DNA from: Bacillota bacterium
GTDB taxonomy: Bacteria > Bacillota > Clostridia > Acetivibrionales > DSM-1351
Length of the DNA: 12,501 nucleotides
Direction of reading: 5' to 3'
Assembly: GCA_023412635.1 (NCBI GenBank)
Contig: JAEYNI010000112.1
Coordinates: forward strand, 1 to 12,501
The notes beneath the pieces are model-generated. The model was given only the letters and a program-made list of their open reading frames with translations, was not told the origin of the DNA and did not search any database. The position numbers and the translations under genes are program-made. This document shows, one piece after another, positions 6,463 through 12,501 of this stretch. Each line of letters opens with the position of its first letter. Within the stretch, counting starts at the first letter, position 1.

Positions 6463-8412
6463 ATGCAGAATAGAACCCGGGGTAATACACTGATATTGAA
6501 AAATATTATGATTAGCGACAGTTTCTGGAATAAGTATATCAAGCTGGTACATGAGGTTGTTATCCCATATCAATGGGATGCAATTAACGACAGGGTTGAA
6601 GACGCCGAGCCAAGTCATGCCATAAAGAATTTTAGAATTGCAGCAGGCTTGGAACAGGGCGAGTTTTATGGTTTCGTGTTCCAGGATACTGATTTGGCCA
6701 AATGGCTTGAGGCTGTAGCTTATAGACTTGAAACACATCCTGATAAAAACCTTGAAGAGCTTGCTGATGAAGCCATTGAGCTGATTGAAAAGGCACAACA
6801 GGCCGATGGATATCTTAATACTTACTTTACAATAAAGGAACCCGGAAGACGCTGGACCAATCTCACAGAGTGCCATGAGCTTTATACTGCAGGACATATG
6901 ATTGAGGCTGCTGTAGCGTATTACAGAGCTACCGGAAAAAGAAAATTGCTTGATGTAATGTGCCGCTTTGCTGACCATATTGCTTCGGTTTTTGGAACAG
7001 AACCGGGTAAACTCAGGGGCTATGATGGACATCAGGAGATTGAACTGGCCTTGGTCAAGCTTTACGAGGCTACAGGAGAGGAAAAATACCTCAAGTTAAG
7101 TAAGTACTTTATAGACGAAAGAGGCAGAAAACCTAACTACTTTGAATTGGAAACAGCAAGACCGGACTATAAAAAGCATTTTCCCGGTGATGCTATGATG
7201 AGTAAAGAATATAATCAGAGCCATTTACCTGTGAGAGAACAGGATACTGCAGAAGGGCATTCGGTAAGAGCGGTTTATATGCTTACAGGAATGGCTGATT
7301 TGGCAGCCCTCACACAGGACGGTGAGCTTCTGGAAGCCTGCAGAAGGCTCTGGAAGAATATTGTGCAGAAAAGAATGTATATCACCGGAGGTATCGGTTC
7401 CACTTCGGAAGGAGAAGCTTTTTCCTTTGACTACGACCTGCCCAACGATACTATGTATACTGAAACCTGTGCTTCCATAGGACTGATATTCTTTGCGAAC
7501 AGAATGCTGAAGGCTGAGCCTATAAGCAGCTATGCAGACGTAATGGAAAGAGCTTTATACAATAATGTTCTTGCCGGAATGTCCATGGACGGAAAAAGCT
7601 TCTTTTATGTAAATCCATTGGAGGTATGGCCTGAGGCTTCTGAAAAGAGTCCTATTAAAAAACATGTAAAAGCTGTAAGACAAAAATGGTTCGGCTGTGC
7701 CTGCTGTCCTCCCAATGTTGCACGATTGCTGAGTTCCCTGGGACAATATATTTATACAACAGATGAAAATACCCTATATACACACCTGTATATAGGGGGA
7801 GAGGCAAAGACCGACATAGCAGGAACACAGACTGTAATAAGACAGACTACAAATTACCCGTGGGACGGAAAAGTAATATTGGAGGTTAGACCGGAAATAG
7901 AGAAGGAGTTCGGCATTGCCTTAAGGATACCAGACTGGTGTGACAGCTATAGTATTTCAGTCAACGGCGTCAGTGTTACTCCCGAGATAAAAGATGGGTA
8001 TGCAATAATTCAAAGGAACTGGAAGCAAGGGGACCGTATAGAACTGAATTTAGATATGGATATAAAGCTTATGCAGTCCAATCCTCTGGTGCGTTCAAAT
8101 GCAGGCAAACTGGCGCTTCAGAGGGGCCCGTTGGTTTATTGCCTGGAAGAGACTGATAATGGAGAAAATCTTTCAACAATATCCATCCCTGTTGACAGTA
8201 ATTTAACTGCAGAATTTGATCCAGAAACAGCCGGTGGTGTAGTTGTTATAACAGGTAACGCTTATAGAACCGAAACTTGCGGTTGGGATGAGAATTTATA
8301 CAGAACTGCCAAAATAGAGGAAAAGCCTACAACAATAAAAGCTGTGCCATACTGTGTATGGGGGAATAGAAACCCGGGAGAAATGCTGGTTTGGATCAGG
8401 CAGAAAGCGTAA
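6463..8412 (+). CDS. GH127 (DUF1680) glycoside hydrolase, probable beta-L-arabinofuranosidase
   Basis: This 649-residue protein matches the HypBA1-type GH127 family: an (alpha/alpha)6-barrel catalytic domain (about residues 10-430) followed by beta-sandwich regions. HypBA1 uses Glu322, Glu338, Cys340, Cys417 and Cys418. The equivalents here are Glu318 (GEAF), Glu334 and Cys336 (TETCAS), and Cys414 and Cys415 (CACCPPN), that is, the nucleophilic cysteine and the zinc-thiolate set. There is no signal peptide, so it should act in the cytoplasm on imported oligosaccharides, releasing beta-L-arabinofuranose. Some GH127 members act on other pectic sugars (an aceric acid hydrolase acting on rhamnogalacturonan II is known), so the exact substrate is open. 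The ATG has an AGGAGGGG site at 6452-6459. It has its own promoter and follows the uronate-catabolic operon, which fits pectin-linked substrates. Confidence 0.88.
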   Translation: MQNRTRGNTLILKNIMISDSFWNKYIKLVHEVVIPYQWDAINDRVEDAEPSHAIKNFRIAAGLEQGEFYGFVFQDTDLAKWLEAVAYRLETHPDKNLEELADEAIELIEKAQQADGYLNTYFTIKEPGRRWTNLTECHELYTAGHMIEAAVAYYRATGKRKLLDVMCRFADHIASVFGTEPGKLRGYDGHQEIELALVKLYEATGEEKYLKLSKYFIDERGRKPNYFELETARPDYKKHFPGDAMMSKEYNQSHLPVREQDTAEGHSVRAVYMLTGMADLAALTQDGELLEACRRLWKNIVQKRMYITGGIGSTSEGEAFSFDYDLPNDTMYTETCASIGLIFFANRMLKAEPISSYADVMERALYNNVLAGMSMDGKSFFYVNPLEVWPEASEKSPIKKHVKAVRQKWFGCACCPPNVARLLSSLGQYIYTTDENTLYTHLYIGGEAKTDIAGTQTVIRQTTNYPWDGKVILEVRPEIEKEFGIALRIPDWCDSYSISVNGVSVTPEIKDGYAIIQRNWKQGDRIELNLDMDIKLMQSNPLVRSNAGKLALQRGPLVYCLEETDNGENLSTISIPVDSNLTAEFDPETAGGVVVITGNAYRTETCGWDENLYRTAKIEEKPTTIKAVPYCVWGNRNPGEMLVWIRQKA

Positions 8413-8436
8413 CTGCGTATAAGTTATTGACCAAAA

Positions 8437-8469
8437 AAGTGTCATCGGAAACAAAATCCGATGACACTT
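8437..8469 (-). terminator. Terminator of hydE, between the convergent GH127 and hydE genes
   Basis: A perfect 13-bp stem (arms 8437-8449 and 8457-8469, AAGTGTCATCGGA/TCCGATGACACTT) has a 7-nt loop. On the minus strand the hairpin is followed by a run of T (complement of A at 8433-8438), the canonical arrangement for hydE. On the plus strand only TTACCC follows, so termination of GH127 transcripts may be weaker. Confidence 0.85.
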
Positions 8470-8487
8470 ACCCAGTTATAAAATAAT

Positions 8488-9522
8488 TTACTTGTAATCT
8501 CCTCTGTCGACCACCAGCCTGTAACCAATTTTCTCCATTCGATTGGATAGGCAGAATCTACATTCTGCTGCTTCTTCCCCGGTACATATCTTGTTGTCAT
8601 ACAAGGAATATTTCTTTCTCACAGCCACAGGTGACAGGTTTGGCATAACGACATTCGCTCCTGCCAGAATACCCTTCTCACGACCTTGAGAATTAATTGT
8701 CCCCAGTGCCGTGGTTGCGGGAATAAGTGCCTTTGGAAGCATTAGTCTGATGATTCCTATCAGTACCAAAGTCAGCTCAAGACTTCCGGGAGCCTCCTGG
8801 GCAAACCTTGTTTCGCTATGGGGAATAAATGGGCCTATACCAACCATGTGTGGGTTGAATTCTTTTATAAAAAGTAGATCCTCTGCAAGATTTTCTGTAG
8901 TTTGGTAAGGGGAACCTACCATAAATCCAGTTCCAACCTGAAAACCAATTTCCTTTAGATTGTATAGACATTGCTTTCTGTCCGCCAAAGAGAGATTTTG
9001 GGGATGAAGCTTTTTATAATGCTCGTCGTTGGCTGTCTCATGTCTGAGTAAATAGCGGTCTGCTCCCGCTTCAAAAAACTTTTTATAGGCGTCATAGCTT
9101 TTTTCACCTGTGGAAAGGGTTATGGCGCAATCAGGATATCCTTTTTTTATTTTTTTTACTATATCGGAAATATCATCATCTGAGTAGTGATTGTCTTCGC
9201 CACCCTGAAGTACGAATGTCCTGAAACCAAGTTCATAACCTGTTTTACAGCATGAGAGGATGTCTTCGGTTGTAAGCCTGTAACGGTCAGCATTTGTATT
9301 ACCGGACCCTATACCACAATAATAGCAATTGTTTTTACAGTAATTTGTAAACTCGATCAAACCTCTTGTATAAATAGAGGTTCCGAAGTTTTGCCGGGAT
9401 ACTTCCCTTGCCTTTTCAAATAAGTATTCGCTTGTCTCGGCATCAATATTATCTAAAATGGTGATAAACTCGTCCTTGGATAATTTCTGAGTTTCATAAA
9501 GTTTATTTATTAATTGTTTCAT
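8488..9522 (-). CDS. hydE: [FeFe]-hydrogenase H-cluster radical SAM maturase HydE
   Basis: This 344-residue radical SAM enzyme helps assemble the 2Fe subcluster of the [FeFe]-hydrogenase H-cluster, together with HydF and HydG, which are not in this window. The [4Fe-4S]/SAM motif is Cys62-x3-Cys66-x2-Cys69 (CKNNCYYCG). A second Cys313-x7-Cys321-x2-Cys324 motif matches the accessory cluster of Thermotoga HydE and favours HydE over the related PylB and BioB; no pyrrolysine or biotin genes are nearby. I place the start at the ATG at 9522, giving the usual N-terminus. An in-frame ATG 34 codons upstream (9624) overlaps a promoter -10 box and is unlikely to be translated. A GAGAGG about 13 nt upstream is a weak ribosome binding site. 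It lies about 200 nt after the P1 amidase gene on the same strand and ends at a strong terminator. Confidence 0.88.
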   Translation of the reverse strand: MKQLINKLYETQKLSKDEFITILDNIDAETSEYLFEKAREVSRQNFGTSIYTRGLIEFTNYCKNNCYYCGIGSGNTNADRYRLTTEDILSCCKTGYELGFRTFVLQGGEDNHYSDDDISDIVKKIKKGYPDCAITLSTGEKSYDAYKKFFEAGADRYLLRHETANDEHYKKLHPQNLSLADRKQCLYNLKEIGFQVGTGFMVGSPYQTTENLAEDLLFIKEFNPHMVGIGPFIPHSETRFAQEAPGSLELTLVLIGIIRLMLPKALIPATTALGTINSQGREKGILAGANVVMPNLSPVAVRKKYSLYDNKICTGEEAAECRFCLSNRMEKIGYRLVVDRGDYK

Positions 9523-9583
9523 ATAAGTGTCCAAGCCTCTCAGGTTATTTTTGGGCAATATGGTTTTGCAACTTGTCAAAGTG

Positions 9584-9604
9584 AGTAGGAAATTAATTCC
9601 TACT
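9584..9604 (-). promoter_or_regulatory. Hairpin in the hydE 5' leader
   Basis: AGTAGGAA and TTCCTACT form a perfect 8-bp stem with a 5-nt loop, near the start of the predicted hydE mRNA leader. No T-run follows on the minus strand, so it is not a terminator. A role in mRNA stability or start-site access is possible but unproven. Confidence 0.35.
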
Positions 9605-9622
9605 AAATCTATAGTAATTATC

Positions 9623-9631
9623 ATTATACCA
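9623..9631 (-). promoter_or_regulatory. Extended -10 promoter of hydE
   Basis: The minus strand reads TGGTATAAT, a perfect extended -10 (TGnTATAAT). No good -35 is present at 16-18 nt, as is common for this promoter class. It implies a start near 9616 and a leader of about 95 nt, so hydE can be transcribed independently of the upstream genes. Confidence 0.55.
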
Positions 9632-9725
9632 CGAAATATAACGACTGAACCATACTTGCAAATAATATAACGAAGCTTTTTACGTTAATAAAATGCGGAA
9701 GGAAAGGATTGTCCAGTTGAAAGCT

Positions 9726-10706
9726 CTATCTTAACTGATGAGTAACTAGCTGCTTGTAGGAAACGAATCCGTGAAGGGATTCCGCATTGACTACGGCATC
9801 AATTATGGCAGCCTCTACAGCGCGGGCTGCAAGAATGGCCGCTGAATCAAAGGTTGCATCCACCTCACCGGTACACAGAGTAAATATTGTATCCCCATCA
9901 AATATTGAGTGTGCTGGTCTTACAGTTCGTGCTATTCCATTCTGGCCTATAGCGGCCAGCTTGACCGCCTGAGGCTTTGAGAGATTGGCATTTGTGATAA
10001 CACAGCCTATAACTGTATTTTCGCTGAAGAGATCCCTATGGTTGTTATATGCCATCAGAATCAAATCTTCTGAGGAACCAAGGCTTCTCTTATCCTCCGA
10101 TAGAACTCCTGCAATTATTTTACCAACTGTGGAATCATAAACATCACCCACACAGTTTACTGCTACAACGGCACCTGCCATTAGTTCTCCTGATTTAAAT
10201 GCAGCACTGCCGACTCCGCCCTTCATTGCATATTTACTCCCTTTGACTTTACCTATCAGTGCACCGGTACCCGCTCCGACGCTGCCGCTTATGAATCGCT
10301 GCTGCTCAAAGGCGTTTATACAGGCAGCGTAACCCATTTCCTTGTCGGGACGCACCTTGTAGTCACCACATTTCAGGTCGAAAAGAATGGCAGCGCACAC
10401 ATTCGGTACGATGGTCCTACCTACATCTCTGCCCATTCCTTTCTCTTCGAGGAACTCCATAACTCCTCCTGCGGCGTCAAGCCCAAAGGAGCTTCCGCCC
10501 GCAAGCAGTATTCCGTGAACACATTTTCTATTGTTAATTGGGTTTAGTGCATCGGTATCCCTTGTGCCGGGCGAACCACCGCGGACATCGACGCCGCAGA
10601 CAGCACCCTCGGGGCATAATATAACGGTACAGCCTGTTGCGGCTTCAAGGTTCTGGGCATGTCCAATACGTATGCCCTGTATTTGAGAAATATTTATTCT
10701 TTCCAT
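9726..10706 (-). CDS. P1-family (S58) N-terminal-nucleophile amidase/peptidase, NylC-like
   Basis: This 326-residue protein belongs to the DmpA/NylC/BapA family, self-cleaving hydrolases of amide bonds. The N-terminal motif CTVILCPEGAVCGVDVRGGSPGTRDTD (residues 26-52) is typical. The predicted self-cleavage is Asn230/Thr231 (SEN|TVIGC), with Thr231 as nucleophile, as in NylC (Thr267) and unlike DmpA (Ser250). The spacing to Asp270 and Asp272 equals NylC Asp306 and Asp308; Lys153 aligns with NylC Lys189 and Asn184 probably with Asn219. There is no signal peptide. I choose the ATG at 10706: it overlaps the coaC stop as TGATG and has GGAGG 5 nt upstream. An ATG four codons earlier is possible. 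Close coupling to coaB-coaC is unusual; the natural substrate is unknown, and a peptide or beta-alanyl amide is a guess. Confidence 0.85.
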   Translation of the reverse strand: MERINISQIQGIRIGHAQNLEAATGCTVILCPEGAVCGVDVRGGSPGTRDTDALNPINNRKCVHGILLAGGSSFGLDAAGGVMEFLEEKGMGRDVGRTIVPNVCAAILFDLKCGDYKVRPDKEMGYAACINAFEQQRFISGSVGAGTGALIGKVKGSKYAMKGGVGSAAFKSGELMAGAVVAVNCVGDVYDSTVGKIIAGVLSEDKRSLGSSEDLILMAYNNHRDLFSENTVIGCVITNANLSKPQAVKLAAIGQNGIARTVRPAHSIFDGDTIFTLCTGEVDATFDSAAILAARAVEAAIIDAVVNAESLHGFVSYKQLVTHQLR

Positions 10707-11248
10707 CACAGCCTCCATTGGTGAGCTTCCACTGCTGCAACAATTTTAATGACGTCAGCCATTGCACCTTTACCAACAACTCCGCAGGCAAGCATATCTT
10801 CTTTAGGTTCTATAAAATTATATCCGAATTCAGAGAGACATCTAATATTCTTTTGTACGATAGGATTTATATACATATTCGTGTTCATTGCAGGACATAT
10901 ATATACAGGTACATTATTCATAGCCATTACAACTGTTGAAAGCATATCATCAGCAATACCGTTAGCCAGCTTGCCGATAATATTTGCGGATGCCGGAGCA
11001 ATCAGACACAGGTCTGCTTTTTGGGCAAGGGATATGTGTTTAATCTCTTTTGGAGTTATTTCCTCAAACATATCATAATATACCTTGTTTTTAGTTAATG
11101 ATTGAAAGGTGAGAGGAGTTATGAATTCTTTAGCACTCCGGGTCATTATGACCTCAACATTATAGCCTTTCTTTGTAAGAATATTCGCAAGGTCAGCTGC
11201 TTTATATGCAGCAATACTGCCTGTAACACCTAAAATAATATTTTTCAT
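10706..11248 (-). CDS. coaC: Phosphopantothenoylcysteine decarboxylase (monofunctional CoaC)
   Basis: This 180-residue flavoprotein decarboxylates 4'-phosphopantothenoyl-cysteine to 4'-phosphopantetheine in coenzyme A synthesis. The FMN-binding GVTGSIAAYK is at residues 7-16, the conserved His71 in KHISLAQ, PAMNTNM at 119-125 (catalytic Asn122), and the reductive Cys155 in LACG. The usual GxGR that follows the cysteine in Dfp/CoaC reads GKGA here. The protein stops after the decarboxylase domain, with no fused CoaB; the ligase is the separate gene just upstream. Its ATG overlaps the coaB stop as ATGA, with AAAGGA 7 nt upstream, so the two are translationally coupled. Its own stop overlaps the start of the P1 amidase gene. 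Confidence 0.93.
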   Translation of the reverse strand: MKNIILGVTGSIAAYKAADLANILTKKGYNVEVIMTRSAKEFITPLTFQSLTKNKVYYDMFEEITPKEIKHISLAQKADLCLIAPASANIIGKLANGIADDMLSTVVMAMNNVPVYICPAMNTNMYINPIVQKNIRCLSEFGYNFIEPKEDMLACGVVGKGAMADVIKIVAAVEAHQWRL

Positions 11249-12054
11249 TGTCGATTCCTTTCTTCTGAAACTGTTTTGGTAAGAAGCGTATTCAATCGTG
11301 TAACAATACCTCCTGCAATTCCGGCTTTTGTTTCGAAGGTTTCATAGGATTTATCTGCTGCTACCAGATAACCTATATGGTTGTCTCCTGTTATTTCTGC
11401 AAGATCGTTTGCCAGCACCAGATCACATTTGTTTTTTATTAAGAGATTATATGCGGTATCGATAAGAGCTTCATGAGAAACATTACTTAGCAGCTTAAAC
11501 CCCACCAGAAGCGTTGTGGGCTGAAGTTGCTTTATCAGACCAATTACCTTTGGGGTCTTTTTCATAACTATTACCATATCATCTATATTGGAGCTAACCT
11601 TACTATCGGAAATCAATGTATCAATATTGGAAAAGGCGTCTTCGAGAATTTGATCAGATAGAACCTTCGGATCTGTATTCCTGTTTTGCTGCTGTTGGTA
11701 CACAATACTTGATATTGATGAAGCAAGCATACTTTTGGTAGTCAGGAAATCAACAGTATAGTCGCTTACGGCCATTGAATGTATTACAGCGTCAATTTTT
11801 TCAGTTGTCATTATATTTTTTAGCACTTGGATAAGGTCATTTACACTGCTAACCCTGGTTATATGAGCTTTATTCGATCTGGGGGTTGCTGAATTCTGAC
11901 CGCAGACATAATATATTTTAGCAACCGGGAAACCGGCCCGGCTGGCCAAAGTATCAGCTATTGTGGCACCAAGCTTACCTGTGGAATTGTTGGTTATAGT
12001 CCTAACATTGTCTATTTTTTCAGTGGTGCCGCCGGCAGTTATCAATATATTCAA
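11245..12054 (-). CDS. coaB: Phosphopantothenate-cysteine ligase (monofunctional CoaB)
   Basis: This 269-residue ligase joins 4'-phosphopantothenate to cysteine, making the substrate of CoaC, the next gene. The N-terminal TAGGTTEKIDNVRTITNNST (residues 6-25) is the nucleotide-binding signature. AVSDYTV (95-101), MKKTPKVI (164-171), VGFKLL (184-189) and the CDLVLANDL region (210-218) are typical. As in stand-alone streptococcal and enterococcal CoaB, it lacks the decarboxylase domain and has a long variable segment between the AVSDY and KTPKVI motifs (about residues 102-160). The start is a TTG at 12054: AAAGGAG (12063-12069) lies 8 nt before it, and the second residue onward matches the family. 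It opens the coaB-coaC-P1 amidase group. CTP dependence is expected from the family, not visible in sequence. Confidence 0.92.
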   Translation of the reverse strand: MNILITAGGTTEKIDNVRTITNNSTGKLGATIADTLASRAGFPVAKIYYVCGQNSATPRSNKAHITRVSSVNDLIQVLKNIMTTEKIDAVIHSMAVSDYTVDFLTTKSMLASSISSIVYQQQQNRNTDPKVLSDQILEDAFSNIDTLISDSKVSSNIDDMVIVMKKTPKVIGLIKQLQPTTLLVGFKLLSNVSHEALIDTAYNLLIKNKCDLVLANDLAEITGDNHIGYLVAADKSYETFETKAGIAGGIVTRLNTLLTKTVSEERNRQ

Positions 12055-12062
12055 AACGTGAA

Positions 12063-12069
12063 CTCCTTT
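12063..12069 (-). promoter_or_regulatory. Ribosome binding site deciding the TTG start of coaB
   Basis: The minus strand reads AAAGGAG, 8 nt before TTG at 12054. No in-frame ATG with comparable spacing exists, so this site fixes the unusual start codon. Confidence 0.8.
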
Positions 12070-12116
12070 ATGATAGAATTTGCTATGGCTAGAAGCTTTT
12101 GTTATATTTTAGCAAT

Positions 12117-12162
12117 AAAAACAGGCAGGAGCAAGATATAATGCGTGCCTCTGCCTGTTTTT
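12117..12162 (-). terminator. Terminator of cysK
   Basis: A perfect 12-bp outer stem (AAAAACAGGCAG at 12117-12128 with CTGCCTGTTTTT at 12151-12162) encloses a 22-nt inner region that can pair in part. Read on the minus strand it ends in a five-T run. It lies 70 nt after the cysK stop and separates cysK from coaB. Confidence 0.82.
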
Positions 12163-12232
12163 ATATTTTATTTTGGAGAAAAGTTAAAAGTAAATTACAA
12201 ATGAGGTACTAACTCACGTTGATAGCTAACTG

Positions 12233-12501
12233 CTACTCAGAGAATAAAGGAGTAGAAAGGTATCTTTCACCTGTATCGGGGAGTAATACCACGATAGTCT
12301 TACCAGCATTTTCAGGACGCTTTGCTACCTCGGTCGCCGCCCAGAGTGCTGCACCAGAGGAAATACCGATCAAGAGCCCCTCAACTTTTGATATTTCTCT
12401 GCCTGAAGCAAATGCATCATCATTTTCTACAGCTATAATCTCATCATAAATCTTAGTGTTTAGTGTATCTGGAACAAAACCCGCTCCGATTCCCTGGATT
12501 T
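12233..12501 (-). CDS. cysK: Cysteine synthase (O-acetylserine sulfhydrylase), C-terminal part; gene continues beyond the right edge
   Basis: About 89 C-terminal residues are visible on the minus strand, of the family's usual 300-310, ending in TAG. The enzyme makes cysteine from O-acetylserine and sulfide using PLP. Diagnostic pieces in order are IQGIGAGFVPDTLN at the window edge, the GLLIGISSGAALWAA stretch (its Ser contacts the PLP ring nitrogen in CysK), and the terminal PDTGERYLSTPLF motif. CysK rather than CysM or cystathionine beta-synthase is favoured by these motifs. It is followed by a terminator and then coaB on the same strand; cysteine, its product, is a substrate of CoaB. Confidence 0.93.
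   Translation of the reverse strand, partial: IQGIGAGFVPDTLNTKIYDEIIAVENDDAFASGREISKVEGLLIGISSGAALWAATEVAKRPENAGKTIVVLLPDTGERYLSTPLFSE

Noticed and set aside
9523..9624. 34-residue N-terminal extension of HydE from an ATG at 9624
   Set aside because: That ATG overlaps the extended -10 box, has no ribosome binding site, and the extension does not look like HydE sequence.
10637..10939. Plus-strand open frame of 100 codons across the coaC/P1 amidase junction
   Set aside because: It runs opposite two well-supported genes and its translation shows no recognisable features.
12219..12449. Plus-strand open frame of 76 codons at the right edge
   Set aside because: It is antisense to the clear CysK C-terminus on the minus strand and has no ribosome binding site.
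1..12501. CRISPR arrays, insertion sequences, prophage genes, tRNA or rRNA genes
   Set aside because: I saw no regularly spaced repeats, transposase motifs, terminal inverted repeats or RNA gene signatures anywhere in the window.

Overview
The window reads as chromosomal DNA of a low-GC, anaerobic, fermentative Clostridia-type bacterium. The signs are A/T-rich spacers, strong AAAGGAG-type ribosome binding sites, an AdhE-type alcohol dehydrogenase, an [FeFe]-hydrogenase maturase (HydE) and plant-polysaccharide sugar catabolism. A plant-fibre-degrading clostridium (Ruminiclostridium-like) would fit, but the genus cannot be fixed from this sequence alone. I see no mobile element, phage gene, CRISPR array, tRNA or rRNA. 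The gene content is mostly ordinary metabolism, and I did not find a clear undescribed system.

Layout on the plus strand: the 3' end of adhE (1-884) and its terminator; a second, separately promoted iron-type alcohol dehydrogenase (1223-2392) and its terminator; a six-helix membrane protein with its own promoter (2626-3480). The 3' end of the membrane protein overlaps, tail to tail, a minus-strand GntR/FCD regulator (3401-4072). Divergent from the regulator are eda (KDPG aldolase, 4338-4982) and a KDG-kinase-like PfkB gene (5012-6112), then a terminator and a GH127 glycosidase (6463-8412) with its own promoter. The promoters of eda and of the GH127 gene each carry a palindrome built on a shared TTGTATnC half-site. 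This makes a small uronate/pectin-side-chain regulon under the neighbouring regulator a reasonable hypothesis.

Minus strand, read from the right: the 3' end of cysK (12233-12501) and its terminator, then a tightly packed group coaB (TTG start), coaC (ATGA overlap) and a P1-family, NylC-type self-processing amidase (TGATG overlap). hydE (8488-9522) follows; it has its own extended -10 promoter and ends at a strong terminator. CoaB and CoaC are separate proteins here, as in streptococci and enterococci, rather than the usual CoaBC fusion.

Together the genes cover alcohol-forming fermentation (adhE, adh), hydrogenase maturation (hydE), 2-keto-3-deoxygluconate breakdown to pyruvate and glyceraldehyde-3-phosphate (kdgK-like, eda), intracellular trimming of an arabinofuranose-type sugar (GH127), and cysteine and CoA biosynthesis (cysK, coaB, coaC). 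The most interesting points are the putative shared operators, the translational coupling of a P1 amidase to CoA biosynthesis genes, and the 80-nt convergent coding overlap.
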